A stretch of 64,000 bases of DNA. Origin: Mycoplasmopsis citelli (GTDB taxonomy: Bacteria; Bacillota_I; Bacilli_A; Mycoplasmatales; Metamycoplasmataceae). The notes beneath the pieces are model-generated. The model did not search any database and had not been told where the DNA came from. It saw only the letters and a list, made by a program, of their open reading frames with translations. Shown piece by piece: positions 8,175 through 18,536 of the stretch. Positions within the stretch are counted from its first letter, which is position 1. Each line of letters starts with the position of its first letter. The stretch is taken from assembly GCF_900660645.1 (NCBI RefSeq), contig NZ_LR215036.1, positions 992,001 through 1,056,000 on the forward strand. Direction: 5' to 3'. Made by a program: the position numbers and the translations under genes.

Positions 8175-11156
8175 TTAATTATTATCTAGCTCTTCGATTG
8201 AAACTATTACTTGTTTTGCTTTGAGATCTCAAATCAATTTTTTATTTTTATCTCAACTAGCCATAGCGTAGATAAATTCAACTTTATTAGGAGCTCAATC
8301 ATTTATTTTATTAATAACAAAATATTCAGAATGTATATAATTAGTATTACTGTCTTTAGCAGATGAATTGTGATACATTTCTCCAAGACCAATTTGTCAT
8401 TTATCAGACATGTTGTATTCTCAGGTTTTGATTGTTGATTTTAATTGTTTGGTTGAGTCAGATTCATTTGTATCGATGTATCAAATTCTGAAGGTGTGTT
8501 CCCCTTGGGCTTTATTTCTTAACCTAAGGGGAAATTTTTGAATAACAGAAACACTATCAGGGGTTTTTCCAGGATATAATTTGCTAAAGTAATCACCAAA
8601 GTAATATTTATCATAATAATCTCCATACCCTGTAAGGGCATTAGTTCTTCCTGAATCATTTTTATAATTGTAAGTTTCAGTCGCATTTTTATAGAGATTT
8701 GAGTTTATGATTGCTTCTCTTCATTTTTTGTAGTTATTAATTTTATCATTAAGGTCTATTTTCGCGCTGTCTAATTGATTTTGTAGTTCTTGTTTTTCTT
8801 TATTAAGTTGTTGTCGAATTGCTTCACTTGTTTCTAATGATTTTTTAGTAACATATAAATTAGAATTTAACTGGCCTTTTTGGTCATTAAGGTCATTTAT
8901 TGTATTTTGGTCTTGTTGATGTTGAATTTCGCCGTTTATTCGGATTTGTTCCTTTTCTCTTAGAGCTTGATCTTTTTGAGAAATAGCATTTTGAAGTTCT
9001 TTTTCTTTAGCACTAATGGTATTTTGCAACTTGGTGATTTTTGCTTGGTTTTGAGTGTCTTTTTTAGCTAATAATTTCTTTTCTTTTTCTAATTGTTTTT
9101 TCTGCTTTTTGGTATCTTCTAATTCTTTTTTAGATTGGTTAGCTTGAATAGTTGTTTTATCGATAATAGCATTTTGCATTTCTAAAGTTTTCTCAGATAA
9201 TTTACTAATTCTATTAGTGTATTGCTCAACATAATTTATTTGAGCATTTAAATCACTTCCTAGACTTGATAAATCTTGTAATCTAAGCAAGTTTTCTAGT
9301 TCTGTAGTTGGAAGACTTAATCTTTTAGCAGTATCAACAATTTTTTGGGCTTCGGTTTTTGTTGAATTATAAGCATTATTTAGTGTTGTGATATTCCTTG
9401 ATAACACACTTGAAAATCTTGCTTGTTTTGCTTGTAATTCTTGAATTTGAGTTTGAATTGCTTGGTTTTGTGATTGAAGATTAATGATTTGTTCATTTGA
9501 TTTTTGAGTTTTGAAGTCAAAATCTTTTTGAGCTACTTCATTATATAAATTACTTAACTCTGTTGATTTTTGGATTAAATTTTTAATACTTGCTAATTTC
9601 TCTTCAGTTGTAGTGATTTCATTAAAATCTATTAATTGTTCATCTAATTTGATTTGTAACTGTGAAACATCAATACTATTATCAATTTCTCTAATTAAAT
9701 TATTTGCTTTAACTTTAAGATCATCATATACAGATTTAATAGAATTAAAAGTACTTTCTGCTTGTAAATTGTTGTTATCTAGTTCAGAATTTAAAGTAGT
9801 AAGTTGAGCTTGGGTATTTCTTAAAGATTCTTGAATAGATTCTAGCGAGTTTTTGTTTTGTGCTAATTCTGTATTGATATTATCTAAAGCTTTCTCATTA
9901 TCTGAAAGTTTTTGTTGTTGTTCAGTAAGTTCTGATTTAGCATTTTCAAGCTCAGTTTTTGTGCTTAATAAATCTTCTTTAGTTTTAGAAAGTTCTTCTT
10001 CTAAAGTAGTTTTTTGGGTATTTAAAGAATCTATTTGAGCTTGAAGGACTTGAGTTTGACTTTCTAAATCACTAATTTGTTTAGCTTGATTTACAATTTC
10101 TAATCCTTTTTCTTGATTTCATTTTGTATATAAAGGAATAAGCACATTTCTGATTAAATCGTATCCTTTAACAATTTTTTCAAAACTATTTTGCACCACA
10201 TTTAAATCATAGCTTTGCACATCTGAATAGTCGTTATTATCTTGAGCATCTGCTAATGATTCATTCATTTGATCTAGTAACTCACTAAAAACAGTTTCTT
10301 TTGTTTTTATAAGTTTTAAATTTTTTTGAATTTGAGTTTTAATTTTTTCAGATTGGTCTGCACCAAATTGTTCAAAATCAAAATCATTAAAATCTTGTAA
10401 ACTATTTTTAAATTGTTTAATTGATTTTAAGTAAAATCTTAATTGACTAGCCAGTTTTTCAGCTAATTCTTTAATTTTTTCGTCTCTTTGACCAATTTGT
10501 TCTTTAAGATTGCTTACTTCTTGATTGTGTTTATTAATTTGTCCAACAATTAAGCTAATGCTACTATTTAATTGATTCAAAAAAATGTTTTGTGATTTTT
10601 GGATAGCTTTAAAAGCTTTAACTGCACTCTTTGTGTCATTAAAAGTAATTTGTTCAAGTGAATTTAATAAATTTTTTGCTTTATTGAGCGATTCAGTAAT
10701 TCCTTGTTGGGTTTCTTGGATTAAATTATTAGTTTTGTTTAAAAGATTTTTGAGTGTTTTAGTTAAGGTCGATACTTTTTTAACTAAATTACTTTTTCAA
10801 TTTTGAAGTGGTTTTTCAAATTCTTTATATCCATCTTCGGAAATTTTTTGTTGATTGACTTTACTTAAAAAATCATCTAAATTTTCACTAGATAAATTGT
10901 TTTCTTGTAAGTTTTGAACTAGAAATTGCAAATTCTTACTTTGTGATTGTAATGTTTGAATTTTTGATTTATCTTCTTTATTTGCAATACTATATTCTTG
11001 AAATTGCAAATTAAGTAAATTTATTTGTTCATTTAAAGAGCTAATTTTAGTTTCATAAATATTTTTTGTAGTTCCAATAGCTATACCTGAAGTAGCGCCT
11101 ATAAGCGAAATTCCTCCAATAACTAATAACAAATGCCTTTTGGATATTATTTTCAT
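8175..11156 (-). CDS. CC1: N-terminally anchored coiled-coil protein (993 aa)
   Basis: Residues 1-6 are basic and 8-30 form a transmembrane segment (HLLLVIGGISLIGATSGIAIG) without a lipobox Cys, so the protein should be tethered by its N-terminus with the rest outside. About 40-800 is an almost uninterrupted Gln/Lys/Glu/Leu/Asn coiled coil. The last ~190 residues form a Trp/Tyr-rich, probably beta domain (TGYGDYYDKYYF..., WYIDTNES, EFIYAMASW, VIVSIEELDNN). GAGAGG lies 8 nt before the ATG. A conserved ~416-nt leader and promoter precede it, and TG2 follows. The coil is nearly identical to that of CC2 over long stretches while the C-terminal domain differs. The role is unknown; a rod presenting a binding domain next to the TG enzyme is inferred. 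Confidence 0.85.
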
Positions 11157-11572
11157 GTTTAAACCTCTCTTGATTATTGATATTAATTTTTATTAAAAGA
11201 ACTTTTAAGATTCTTTTAATGTTGGATTTTGATATATTAGAATTTTGTTTTTGGTATAAAGATTTGTTTTAAAAATCGAAATCATAGATTTCTTCATCAG
11301 ATTTACAATTTTGCTTTAAAATTACATTTTTAATTTTTAATCAAATATTTATATGCTATAATTAGTTTCTATTGCATTTGAATATTTACTATTAAATAAA
11401 TTAAAAAATATTTGCGTAATTTTACTATCAAAAATTAATATCAACTTTAAAATGATATTTTTGTATAAATTTGATTAAAAAACAAAACTTTATCTAAATT
11501 ATGCTATTTACCTCCTAGATTTTTTAATTAGTTTGTATTTTATAATTTAATAAACTTCAGATATATTTAAAA
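11157..11572 (-). promoter_or_regulatory. Long conserved 5' leader of CC1
   Basis: No reading frame starts here. Compared with the CC2 and CC3 leaders, the conserved parts are the TCTGAAGTT.TAAAAT block, the inverted pair AGTTTGTAT / ATACAAACT, the block around AGGAGGTAAATAGC with TTTAGATAAAG (AGGAGG at 11511-11516, minus strand), and an AT-rich ATAGCATATAAATATTTGATT block. The AGGAGG is complementary to the expected 16S tail but no start codon follows at usable distance. A true Shine-Dalgarno (GAGAGG) lies next to the ATG at 11156. Candidate regulatory RNA or standby site. Confidence 0.5.
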
Positions 11573-11579
11573 TTACTAA

Positions 11580-11608
11580 TATACAAACTTTTAATATTTT
11601 ATTGTCAA
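11580..11608 (-). promoter_or_regulatory. Promoter of CC1 (TTGACA-N17-TGTATA)
   Basis: -35 TTGACA (11603-11608), 17-nt spacer, -10 TGTATA (11580-11585), predicting a start near 11572. The same architecture with exactly 17 nt recurs before CC2 and CC3. Confidence 0.6.
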
Positions 11609-11983
11609 TAATTTTTATTGACATCTTAATTATATTTTGAATTTTAAAAATATGTATAAATAAAAAGAATTTTTTGAAAATATGGAAAATTACCACAAAA
11701 TGGCTCTATTTTGTGGTTTTTAGTACATTCATTAAAAACTAAAATAAAAAATATGAACTCTAAAAGTAATATAAAGATAAATTGTTTGTTAAAAATATAA
11801 AAATAGTGGCAACGTGCAAAGAATACTTTTAAAAATAAAAAATTTGACTTTTTTGTTCAATGAATATAAAAAAAATTAGGCTAAAAATAGCATCAAGATT
11901 CTGATTATCTTAAATTTTTAAAAGTCATTAGCCCTTTGATGTTATGAAAATATAATAACTAGAATAACTAAATATTAAAAAAT
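11609..11983. other. Non-coding AT-rich spacer upstream of the CC1 promoter
   Basis: No supported gene on either strand. It contains the ACCACAAAA...TTTTGTGGT hairpin (11692-11717). Further right (11877-11940) it holds crossing complementary words (GGCTAA with TTAGCC, ATCAA with TTGAT), which could be chance. Confidence 0.4.
11688..11722. terminator. Hairpin ACCACAAAA / TTTTGTGGT upstream of CC1
   Basis: 9-bp stem with an 8-nt loop, A-run on one side and T-run on the other, so it could terminate in either direction. Similar hairpins occupy the same relative place before CC2 (22436) and CC3 (28818). Confidence 0.6.
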
Positions 11984-12020
11984 AAAAGCTTAGTTCTTTG
12001 ACTCATAGAACTAAGCTTTT
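11984..12020. terminator. Terminator of TG3
   Basis: AAAAGCTTAGTTCT / AGAACTAAGCTTTT with a 9-nt loop, 41 nt past the TG3 stop. The stem matches the one after psiTG6 (28920-28950) and its core recurs after the three-gene module (32926-32960). Confidence 0.75.
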
Positions 12021-12061
12021 AATAATCTTTTTTTAATTTTTTAAATGCATATTATTTTATC

Positions 12062-14131
12062 TTAAATACTATCAGGAAGACCTTTATATTCGTATTGTGG
12101 AGGATTTTTAAAAAACATTATAGTACTTTGATATGAAGAAAGACTTAATTTAAAATTATTCATTCATTCTGAATTACGTTCTAAGAATAAGTCATCACTA
12201 TCATCAAGTTCAAAGGTTTTTAGTTTTCTTTTAGGGTTATAATTTTCAGGTAAATCTCAATTAGTTAAATCAATTGCTTTTCATCTTCCGTCAACAAAAA
12301 CTTCATTTCAAGCGTGTCCGCCCTCTGCCACCGTTGATAGAGAAGAACCAAAATATGGCCCTCCCAAAATTCTTACAGGAATATTTAAAATTGTTAGCGC
12401 AGCTGCTAAGTTCATCGAATAACCAACACACTGAATTTCTGGATCCTTTGTGAAAATTTGAGACGGATTATAAAATCCATATCCATTATAGTTAAAATAC
12501 TTGTCTACTGGAGATAAATAAACAGAATTAGTGGCAATATAATAAGCTACTGTCTTGATTTTGGTTTTAGTATCTCAGTTTTTGTTGATGATATTTGGTA
12601 AAACTTCTTTTCAATGATTAAATCATCTTTTGTATTCAGGAATTGGGTTAATTCAGATTTCTTTTCCCTGTTTTTTAGCTTCTACTTCTTTGATTTTAAA
12701 TGTGTAATCTACTATATGACCATTTTCTCTTATTCTTCTTTGAACTGGATTAATTTGTTCTTCCTCAAGACCTAAATATTTAGCATCAGAAAATAAATTT
12801 GGTTGGTTTCATAATAAGTTATTGTATATATTAAAATCAGATTCTAGTTCTATATAATCAGAGTCTGGTTTTAAAGTTTTATTTTGGTATTTTCAAAATT
12901 TTTCATAGTTAAAATTTTTTAAATTCTGAAAATCTAAAAGAGTATATTTTTTATTATTAAAATTTATATCTTTAACTATTTCGTCTCCTAAAGATTTAAA
13001 GTTATTATATTTTTTGTTTGAATATAATTTATTAATTTCAGAGGTTAACTTTTTTTGACTTTCAATATATACTGTATCTAATTCTATTTGGTGCAATCGA
13101 TTAACATCACTAGATGTTAGATTTTCAGGATTTTTTGAATTTATAGTTCAAAGGGAATTGAATTTATCGGGAGTGAAATTTATTTGTCTTTTGAGGTAAT
13201 TACTAATTATTTGATTATTTTTTAATTTTTCATCAATTTGTAAAGCTTCAATATATTTGTCTTGAATTTTAGGAATTCTATTTTTATTATCAACAAAAAT
13301 TCAATTTCATCTTTGATAGTATTTTAATCAGTTTTTAATATAATCATCATTAATAAAAATTAATTGGAAATTTGCACTATAGTATTTGTCAGGTTCTAGT
13401 GAAAATTTGTTATTTTTGTCTATTCCTCATTGGAAATCAACATATTCTTCATAATGATTTTGATAGTAATACAAGAGTTTTTGTAACCTTTCTAAAGGTC
13501 GAAGATAGTAAGGATATTGTTCATATAACTTAATTTGCTCTTGTAATTTATAAATATAAAATTCTTGCATTTTTTTCAAAAATTCTTTAGAAGAACTATC
13601 CATTTTTGAGTCTTTAACAAAAATTAATGCTTTGCTAAATATTTCTTTTTGTTTTTGTTTATCAATATATGATGTTATTAATTCGATTGTATCTTTAAAT
13701 TTTTTCTTCCAAAAATCATATTTTAGAAAGAAACTCAAAAAGTTTTTAGATAAATTTCAATAATCATCATATTTCGCTTGATTAATTTGATTGATAGTAT
13801 CATTGATAAAAGATGAAAAATTTTTTGAAATTGGAAATTCTTTAAAATCTAGAATGAGTTTTTGGAGTTTAAATTTTAATTCATTTAATTCTTTTTGTTG
13901 TCAGTTAAATAATTTTAATTTAAAAGATTCATTTTTAGGGGGTTTAGATGGTTTTGCTTTTTCATTTTCTAAGATGTATATATTTGATTTTTGAGGAAAA
14001 AAGGAAATATCGCTTTTCTTAAAATAAAAAAGACTTTGAGGTAAAAAAACAAAAGTTGTGGTTGCTAGTGTGGTTGCTAAAAGTAGTGTGAATTTGACAC
14101 TTTTTAATGTAATAAAATTAAGAAATCTCAT
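12062..14131 (-). CDS. TG3: transglutaminase-like surface protein (689 aa)
   Basis: Same layout as TG2. The hydrophobic segment at about residues 10-33 (VKFTLLLATTLATTTFVFLP) contains no Cys, so this copy cannot be a lipoprotein and would stay as an uncleaved anchor or be secreted. The triad is Cys568 (CVGYS), His606 (GGHAWNEV) and Asp621 (AIDLTNWD). The start at 14131 (MRFLNF) is chosen over an in-frame ATG six codons upstream because it aligns with TG4. The degenerate CC remnant (14153-14850) lies 21 nt upstream, so the gene has lost its CC partner. No stops were found in frame with TGA as Trp. Confidence 0.85.
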
Positions 14132-14152
14132 ATTTTTAAAATATAACACTAA

Positions 14153-14850
14153 TTATAATAATAATATAAATTTATTTGTTTTTAATAATTTAATAATTTT
14201 TTCCAATCCAATTTGCTCAATTCCTACAATTATAGTTTTGGTTTTTCACCCTAGTAAAGGATCATTTACTGTAGATTTATTTTTATGATAATCTGATATA
14301 ACATTTGTAAATTCAATTTGGTTTTTATCTTTAGAAACTGCTTTAGTAATTAAATATTCTAACTGAATTTGGGAATTATCATAATTATTTTCTTTGTGAT
14401 TTTCTGTATATCAGGTTTGATTTTTTATTTAAAAACATATCTTTAGTTAAGTTTAAGTCAAAATATTTTAATTGGTTTGATTCCACAGATTCAGTCGTAT
14501 CAATATATCAATACCTTAATGGTCTCAATTGATAATTACTTTGATTTTATTCAAAACAACATTATTTGGTTTTTTCATAATTAATATCAGTAAAATATTT
14601 GCCTCAATTTTGTTTATCATTATCTGGAACAGAGTATCTGATTGAAGATGCATTTATATTGTGGTTTTTTGTGTAATTTAAAAAAGTGCAAGTGGTGCAG
14701 TTATCGGAGTGACAATTGTTCAAAGTGTATTCGGATCAAATTCATTGATTTTTCGGTTATAAATTGTAGAATTAAAAAATTGCGTTTTTGTAAATAATTG
14801 AATTTAAGATTATGTTTTTATACTTTGTGTAATTTTTATCATTATATGCT
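14153..14850 (-). pseudogene. psiCC-R: C-terminal remnant of a CC2-type coiled-coil gene
   Basis: Clearly homologous to the last ~230 codons of CC2: YTKYKNIILNS.IYKNA, NYTKNHNINA, YWYIDTTES, SEYLI and KTIIVGIEQI are recognisable. It has several frameshifts, a small deletion after the INWD segment and internal stops. The coiled-coil body, start and leader are gone. It ends next to the palindrome arm at 14863, into which the plus-strand IS has inserted. It is the former partner of TG3. Confidence 0.82.
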
Positions 14851-14862
14851 TTGTTAAAAGAA

Positions 14863-14885
14863 AATAACCAATACATTTAATTGTA
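14863..14885. terminator. Left part of TG4 terminator palindrome, split by the IS
   Basis: AATAACCAATAC followed by loop bases ending GTA, the target duplication. The complementary arm GTATTGGTTATT lies at 16324-16335 on the far side of the IS. Rejoined, they give a stem related to the palindrome after TG1 (1651-1684). Confidence 0.75.
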
Positions 14886-14940
14886 TGATATGAACCCCTA
14901 AAGTTGGACAATAAAATCCAAAATTAAGGGGTTCATTTTT

Positions 14941-15300
14941 ATGAAACTAAGTTACGAAGACAAAATCAAAATATATCAATTACGTAAAAAAGGATTTACT
15001 GAAAAATCTTTAACAATAAAATTTAGAGTAAATCGTGCAATTATAAAATATATTGTCGCACTGATAAATCGTCACGGAATTGAAATTGTTAAAAAGACTA
15101 AAAATCAATATTATTCTCCACAAATAAAATTAGAAATGATTAATCAAGTTCTTCTTAAAGGACATTCTACAAGAGAAATTTCACTTCAATATGGATTACC
15201 TAATTGAGGGATTCTTTCAAATTGAATTATTCAATACAAGAAAAATGGGTATACTATTGTTGAAAAGAAAAAAAGGAAGGCCATCAAAAATGGGACGTAA
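14941..15300 (+). pseudogene. IS3-family OrfA, shortened by a +1 A insertion (119 aa)
   Basis: The helix-turn-helix part matches the minus copy. After GYTIVEKKK the seven-A run (15268-15274) shifts the frame to RKAIKNGT and a stop at 15298. The leucine-zipper part and the A AAA AAG shift site (15385-15391) lie in the next frame. OrfB happens to be in the same frame as the OrfA start, but stops lie between them. Transcriptional slippage on the A7 run could restore some full-length product, so inactivity is likely but not certain. Confidence 0.8.
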
Positions 15301-15453
15301 ACCAAAGAAAACTTGAGAAAAATTAACACCACTTGAAAAAGCTAAACAAGAGATTGAATATCTTAGAACTGAGGTGATTTTCCTAAAAAAGTTAAAAGGG
15401 ATCCCGTTGGATCAAAAAGACTTACAGAATATAAAAGCCAAAAAGTTAAAGAA

Positions 15454-16293
15454 ATGGTCGACGAAGGATTCTCATTAAAAATTTTATTAAAAATTGCTCA
15501 ACTATCACGTTCAACTTATTATTATCATCTTAAAAAAATCAATTCAGCTGATAAAAATAAAAATTTTAAAGACGAAATTATATCTATATATAATGAACAT
15601 AGAGGCAGTTATGGATATCGTCGTATTACTTTAGAACTCAAAAATCGTGGATATTTGGTAAATCATAAAAAAGTAAAAAGACTTATGAATTTGCTAAATT
15701 TAATTGGCGGAAATCGTAAGCGTAAAAAATATAAATCATACAAAGGCGAAGTGGGCAAAAAAGCTCCAAACCTTATTAATCGAGATTTTTATTCTAAAAA
15801 ACCATTGCAAAAATGTTACACTGACATTACTGAATTTGCTTTACCTAGTCATTCTCAAAAACTTTATTTGTCAGCTATTTTAGATGGTTATAATAGCGAA
15901 ATTATCAGTTTTACTATATCTCGCTCCCCAAATTTATTGCAAGTTGAAAAAATGCTTAAAAAGGCTTTCACAAAAGCTAAATATAGTGGAACAATTTTAC
16001 ACAGTGATCAAGGTTGACAATATCAACATAATAGTTATCACAAATTTTTAAATTCTAAAGAGATAAAAGCTTCAATGTCCCGAAAAGGTAATAGTCCAGA
16101 TAATGGGATGATGGAATCATTTTTTGGAGTTTTAAAAACAGAAATGTTTTATGGCAAGGAACATACTTTTAAATCGCTTGAACAATTAGAAAAAGCTATT
16201 ATCAATTACATTGATTACTACAATAACAAAAGAATTAAAGTTAGATTAAAAGGACTTAGCCCTGTCCAATACAGAACTAAGTTCCTTCAATAA
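15454..16293 (+). CDS. IS3-family transposase OrfB, plus copy
   Basis: 279-aa DDE frame matching the minus copy (CYTDITEF, HSDQGW, ESFFGVLKTE). The sequence is intact, but normal expression needs fusion to OrfA, whose frame is disturbed upstream in this copy. The start given is the first ATG (MVDEGFS); the open frame extends upstream through KVKRDPVGSKRLTEYKSQ. Confidence 0.9.
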
Positions 16294-16323
16294 TTTTTTG
16301 TCTAACTTTTGGGGTTCATATCA

Positions 16324-16335
16324 GTATTGGTTATT
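16324..16335. terminator. Right arm of the TG4 terminator, split by the IS
   Basis: GTATTGGTTATT pairs with 14863-14874 across the inserted IS. It lies 15 nt past the TG4 stop. Terminator function for TG4 is probably lost or replaced by the IS end. Confidence 0.7.
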
Positions 16336-16349
16336 TTTGCTATTTAATT

Positions 16350-18473
16350 TTAAATATTATCGGGAAGATCTTTATATTCGTATTCTTTAGGGTTTTTGAA
16401 AAACATTATAGTACTTTGATATGAAGAAACACTTAATTTAAAATTATTCATTCATTCTGAATTACGTTCTAAGAATAAATCGCCACTATCGTCAAGCTCA
16501 AATGCCTTCGGTTTTCTTTTAGAACTATAATTTTCAGGCAAATCTCAATTAGTTAAATCAATCGCTTTTCATCTTCCATCAACAAAAACTTCATTTCAAG
16601 CGTGAGATCCATCTGCGATTGTTGCTATATCAGAACCAAAGTATGGACCACCTAAAATTCTTACTGGAATATTTAAAATTGTTAATGCAGCTGCTAAATT
16701 CATTGAATATCCAACACACTGAATTTCTGGGTTGTTTGTGAAAATTTGAGTCGAATTAGCAAAACCGTAACCATTGTAATTAAAATCTTTATCTCTAGGA
16801 GATAAATAAATAGAATTAGTAGCAATATAATAAGCTACTGCCTTTATTTTGGTTTTGGTATCTCAATTTTTATTAATAATTTTAGGTAGAACTTCTTTTC
16901 AATGATTAAATCATTTTTTGTATTCGGGAATTGGGTTTTTTCAAATCTCTTTCCTTTTCTTTCTGGCTTCTTCTTTTTTCAAACTAAATGTGTAATCTAC
17001 TATATAACCATTTTCTGTTATTCTTCTTTGAGTTGGATTAACTAAATATTCTTTAACATTAGAATAAAGAGCATCTGAAAATAAATTTGGATGTTTTCAC
17101 AATAAATTATTATATACATTAAAATCGGAAAACAATCATATTAAATCAGAGTCCGGAATTATATCTGTGTTTTGGTATTTTAAAAATTTTTCAAAGTTAA
17201 AATTTTTTATGTTTTGATAATCTCTAAGACGATATTTTTTATTATTAATATTTATTTTATAAGGATTGACGTAATCATAGGTACCTCAAGGTTGAAAGTT
17301 GTTATATTTTTGTTTTGAGTATAGTTGATTGATTTCAAAAACTGTTTTTTCGGGTATTTTATTATATTTTTTATCTTTATTATTATCGAATTGTTCAACA
17401 TCATTAGCTTTTACTTCTTCAGGGTGTTGTGGATTTATATTTCAAAGCTCTTGATATTTATCTGGGGCAAAGTTAATTTGTCTTTTTATATAATCACTAA
17501 TTATTTTATTATTTTTAAATTTTGGATCTATTTGTAAAGCTTTGATATTTTTATCTTCAATTTTAGGAATTTGGTCTTCTGGTTTTACAAAAACTCAATT
17601 TCATCTTTGATAGTATTTAAGTCAGTTTTTAATGTATTCGTCATTAATTTGAACTAATTGATAATTTCCACTATAGTATTTGCTTGGTTCTAAAGAAAAC
17701 TTATTGTTTTTATCTATGCCCCATTGAAAATCAACATATTCTTCATAATGGTTTTGATAGTAATATAAAAGCTTTTTTAATCTTTCTAAAGGTTGAAGAT
17801 AGTATGGATGTTGTTCGTATAGCTTAATTTGTTGTTTTAGTTTGTAAATGTAAAATTCTTTAGGTTTCAGCAAAAAGAATTCAGTAATTTTATCAATATT
17901 CCCTTCTTTAATAAAAGATAGTGCTCTAATTAGTATTTCATTTTGGATTTGTTTATCATTGTCTGATGTTATTAAATCTTTAGTGTATTTAAATTCTTCT
18001 TTTCAAGATTTATAGTTATTAAAAAAATAGATTCATTGTGTACGTTTTATGTTTCAATAATCATCATCATATTTAGCTTGTTCAATTTTCTTGATATTAT
18101 CATTAACAAATGATAAAAAATCTTCTGAAATTGGAAAATTCTTAAAATCTAAGACAATTTTTTGAAGACTTAATTTTATTTCTAATAATTCTTCTCGATT
18201 CGAATCTGATAGTTTTGTTTTATATTGGTTTAAATCTATTTTTTTTATTTGTAATTTAGGATTTTCATCTTTAATTCGGGAATTAATGGGAACATTTTCC
18301 GAAACTAGTTCAGGTCCTGGTTGATTAGAAGTTACCAATTTCTCTTGGACTGAATTTTTTTTATAAGGTATAAGACTTTGACAGGAATAAACAAAAGATG
18401 TAGTAACTGGTATACTTGCTAAAAGCAATGTGAATTTAACATTTTTTAATGTAAGAAAATTAAAAAATTTCAT
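16350..18473 (-). CDS. TG4: transglutaminase-like surface protein (707 aa)
   Basis: Intact paralogue. The hydrophobic segment (VKFTLLLASIPVTTSFVYSC, about 11-31) ends in a Cys after FVYS, a poor lipobox. A charged linker and Lys/Tyr-rich helical region follow. The transglutaminase core has Cys586, His624 (GSHAWNEVFVDGRW) and Asp639 (AIDLTNWD). The C-terminus is YEYKDLPDNI. It lies 63 nt downstream of CC2 with a TATAAT-like box just before the ATG. The N-terminal region most resembles TG3, as its partner's C-terminal domain resembles psiCC-R. Confidence 0.87.
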
Positions 18474-18536
18474 ATTATTATAATTATAATGGTGATATAG
18501 ATATATTTGATTTTAATCATTCAAGAATCTTTTTAC

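Larger units (their letters stand above)
14886..16323 (+). mobile_element. IS3-family (IS150-like) insertion sequence, plus copy
   Basis: 1438-bp element, TGATATGAACCCC ... GGGGTTCATATCA, with 3-bp target duplication GTA. It appears identical to the minus copy apart from one extra A in the orfA A-run (15268-15274, seven A instead of six). It sits in the loop of the TG4 terminator palindrome, downstream of TG4 and upstream of psiCC-R. Together with the minus copy it forms a ~1.4-kb inverted repeat around 9.65 kb. Confidence 0.93.

Noticed and set aside
9613-10038. Plus-strand open frames inside CC1, and similar ones opposite CC1's N-terminus
   Set aside because: Antisense shadows of a biased coiled-coil coding sequence (Leu/Ser/Phe-rich), with no promoter or Shine-Dalgarno.
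11877-11945. Possible pseudoknot (GGCTAA..ATCAA..TTAGCC..TTGAT) upstream of CC1
   Set aside because: The words are short and in AT-rich DNA, and are not found upstream of CC2 or CC3.
14058-14288. Plus-strand frame spanning the start of TG3 and psiCC-R
   Set aside because: It covers the promoter of TG3 and degenerate sequence, and is not conserved at the other cassettes.
17325-17537. Plus-strand frame rich in Phe/Ile that looks like a small membrane protein
   Set aside because: It is the complement of a Lys/Asn/Asp-rich part of TG4, which explains the hydrophobic composition.
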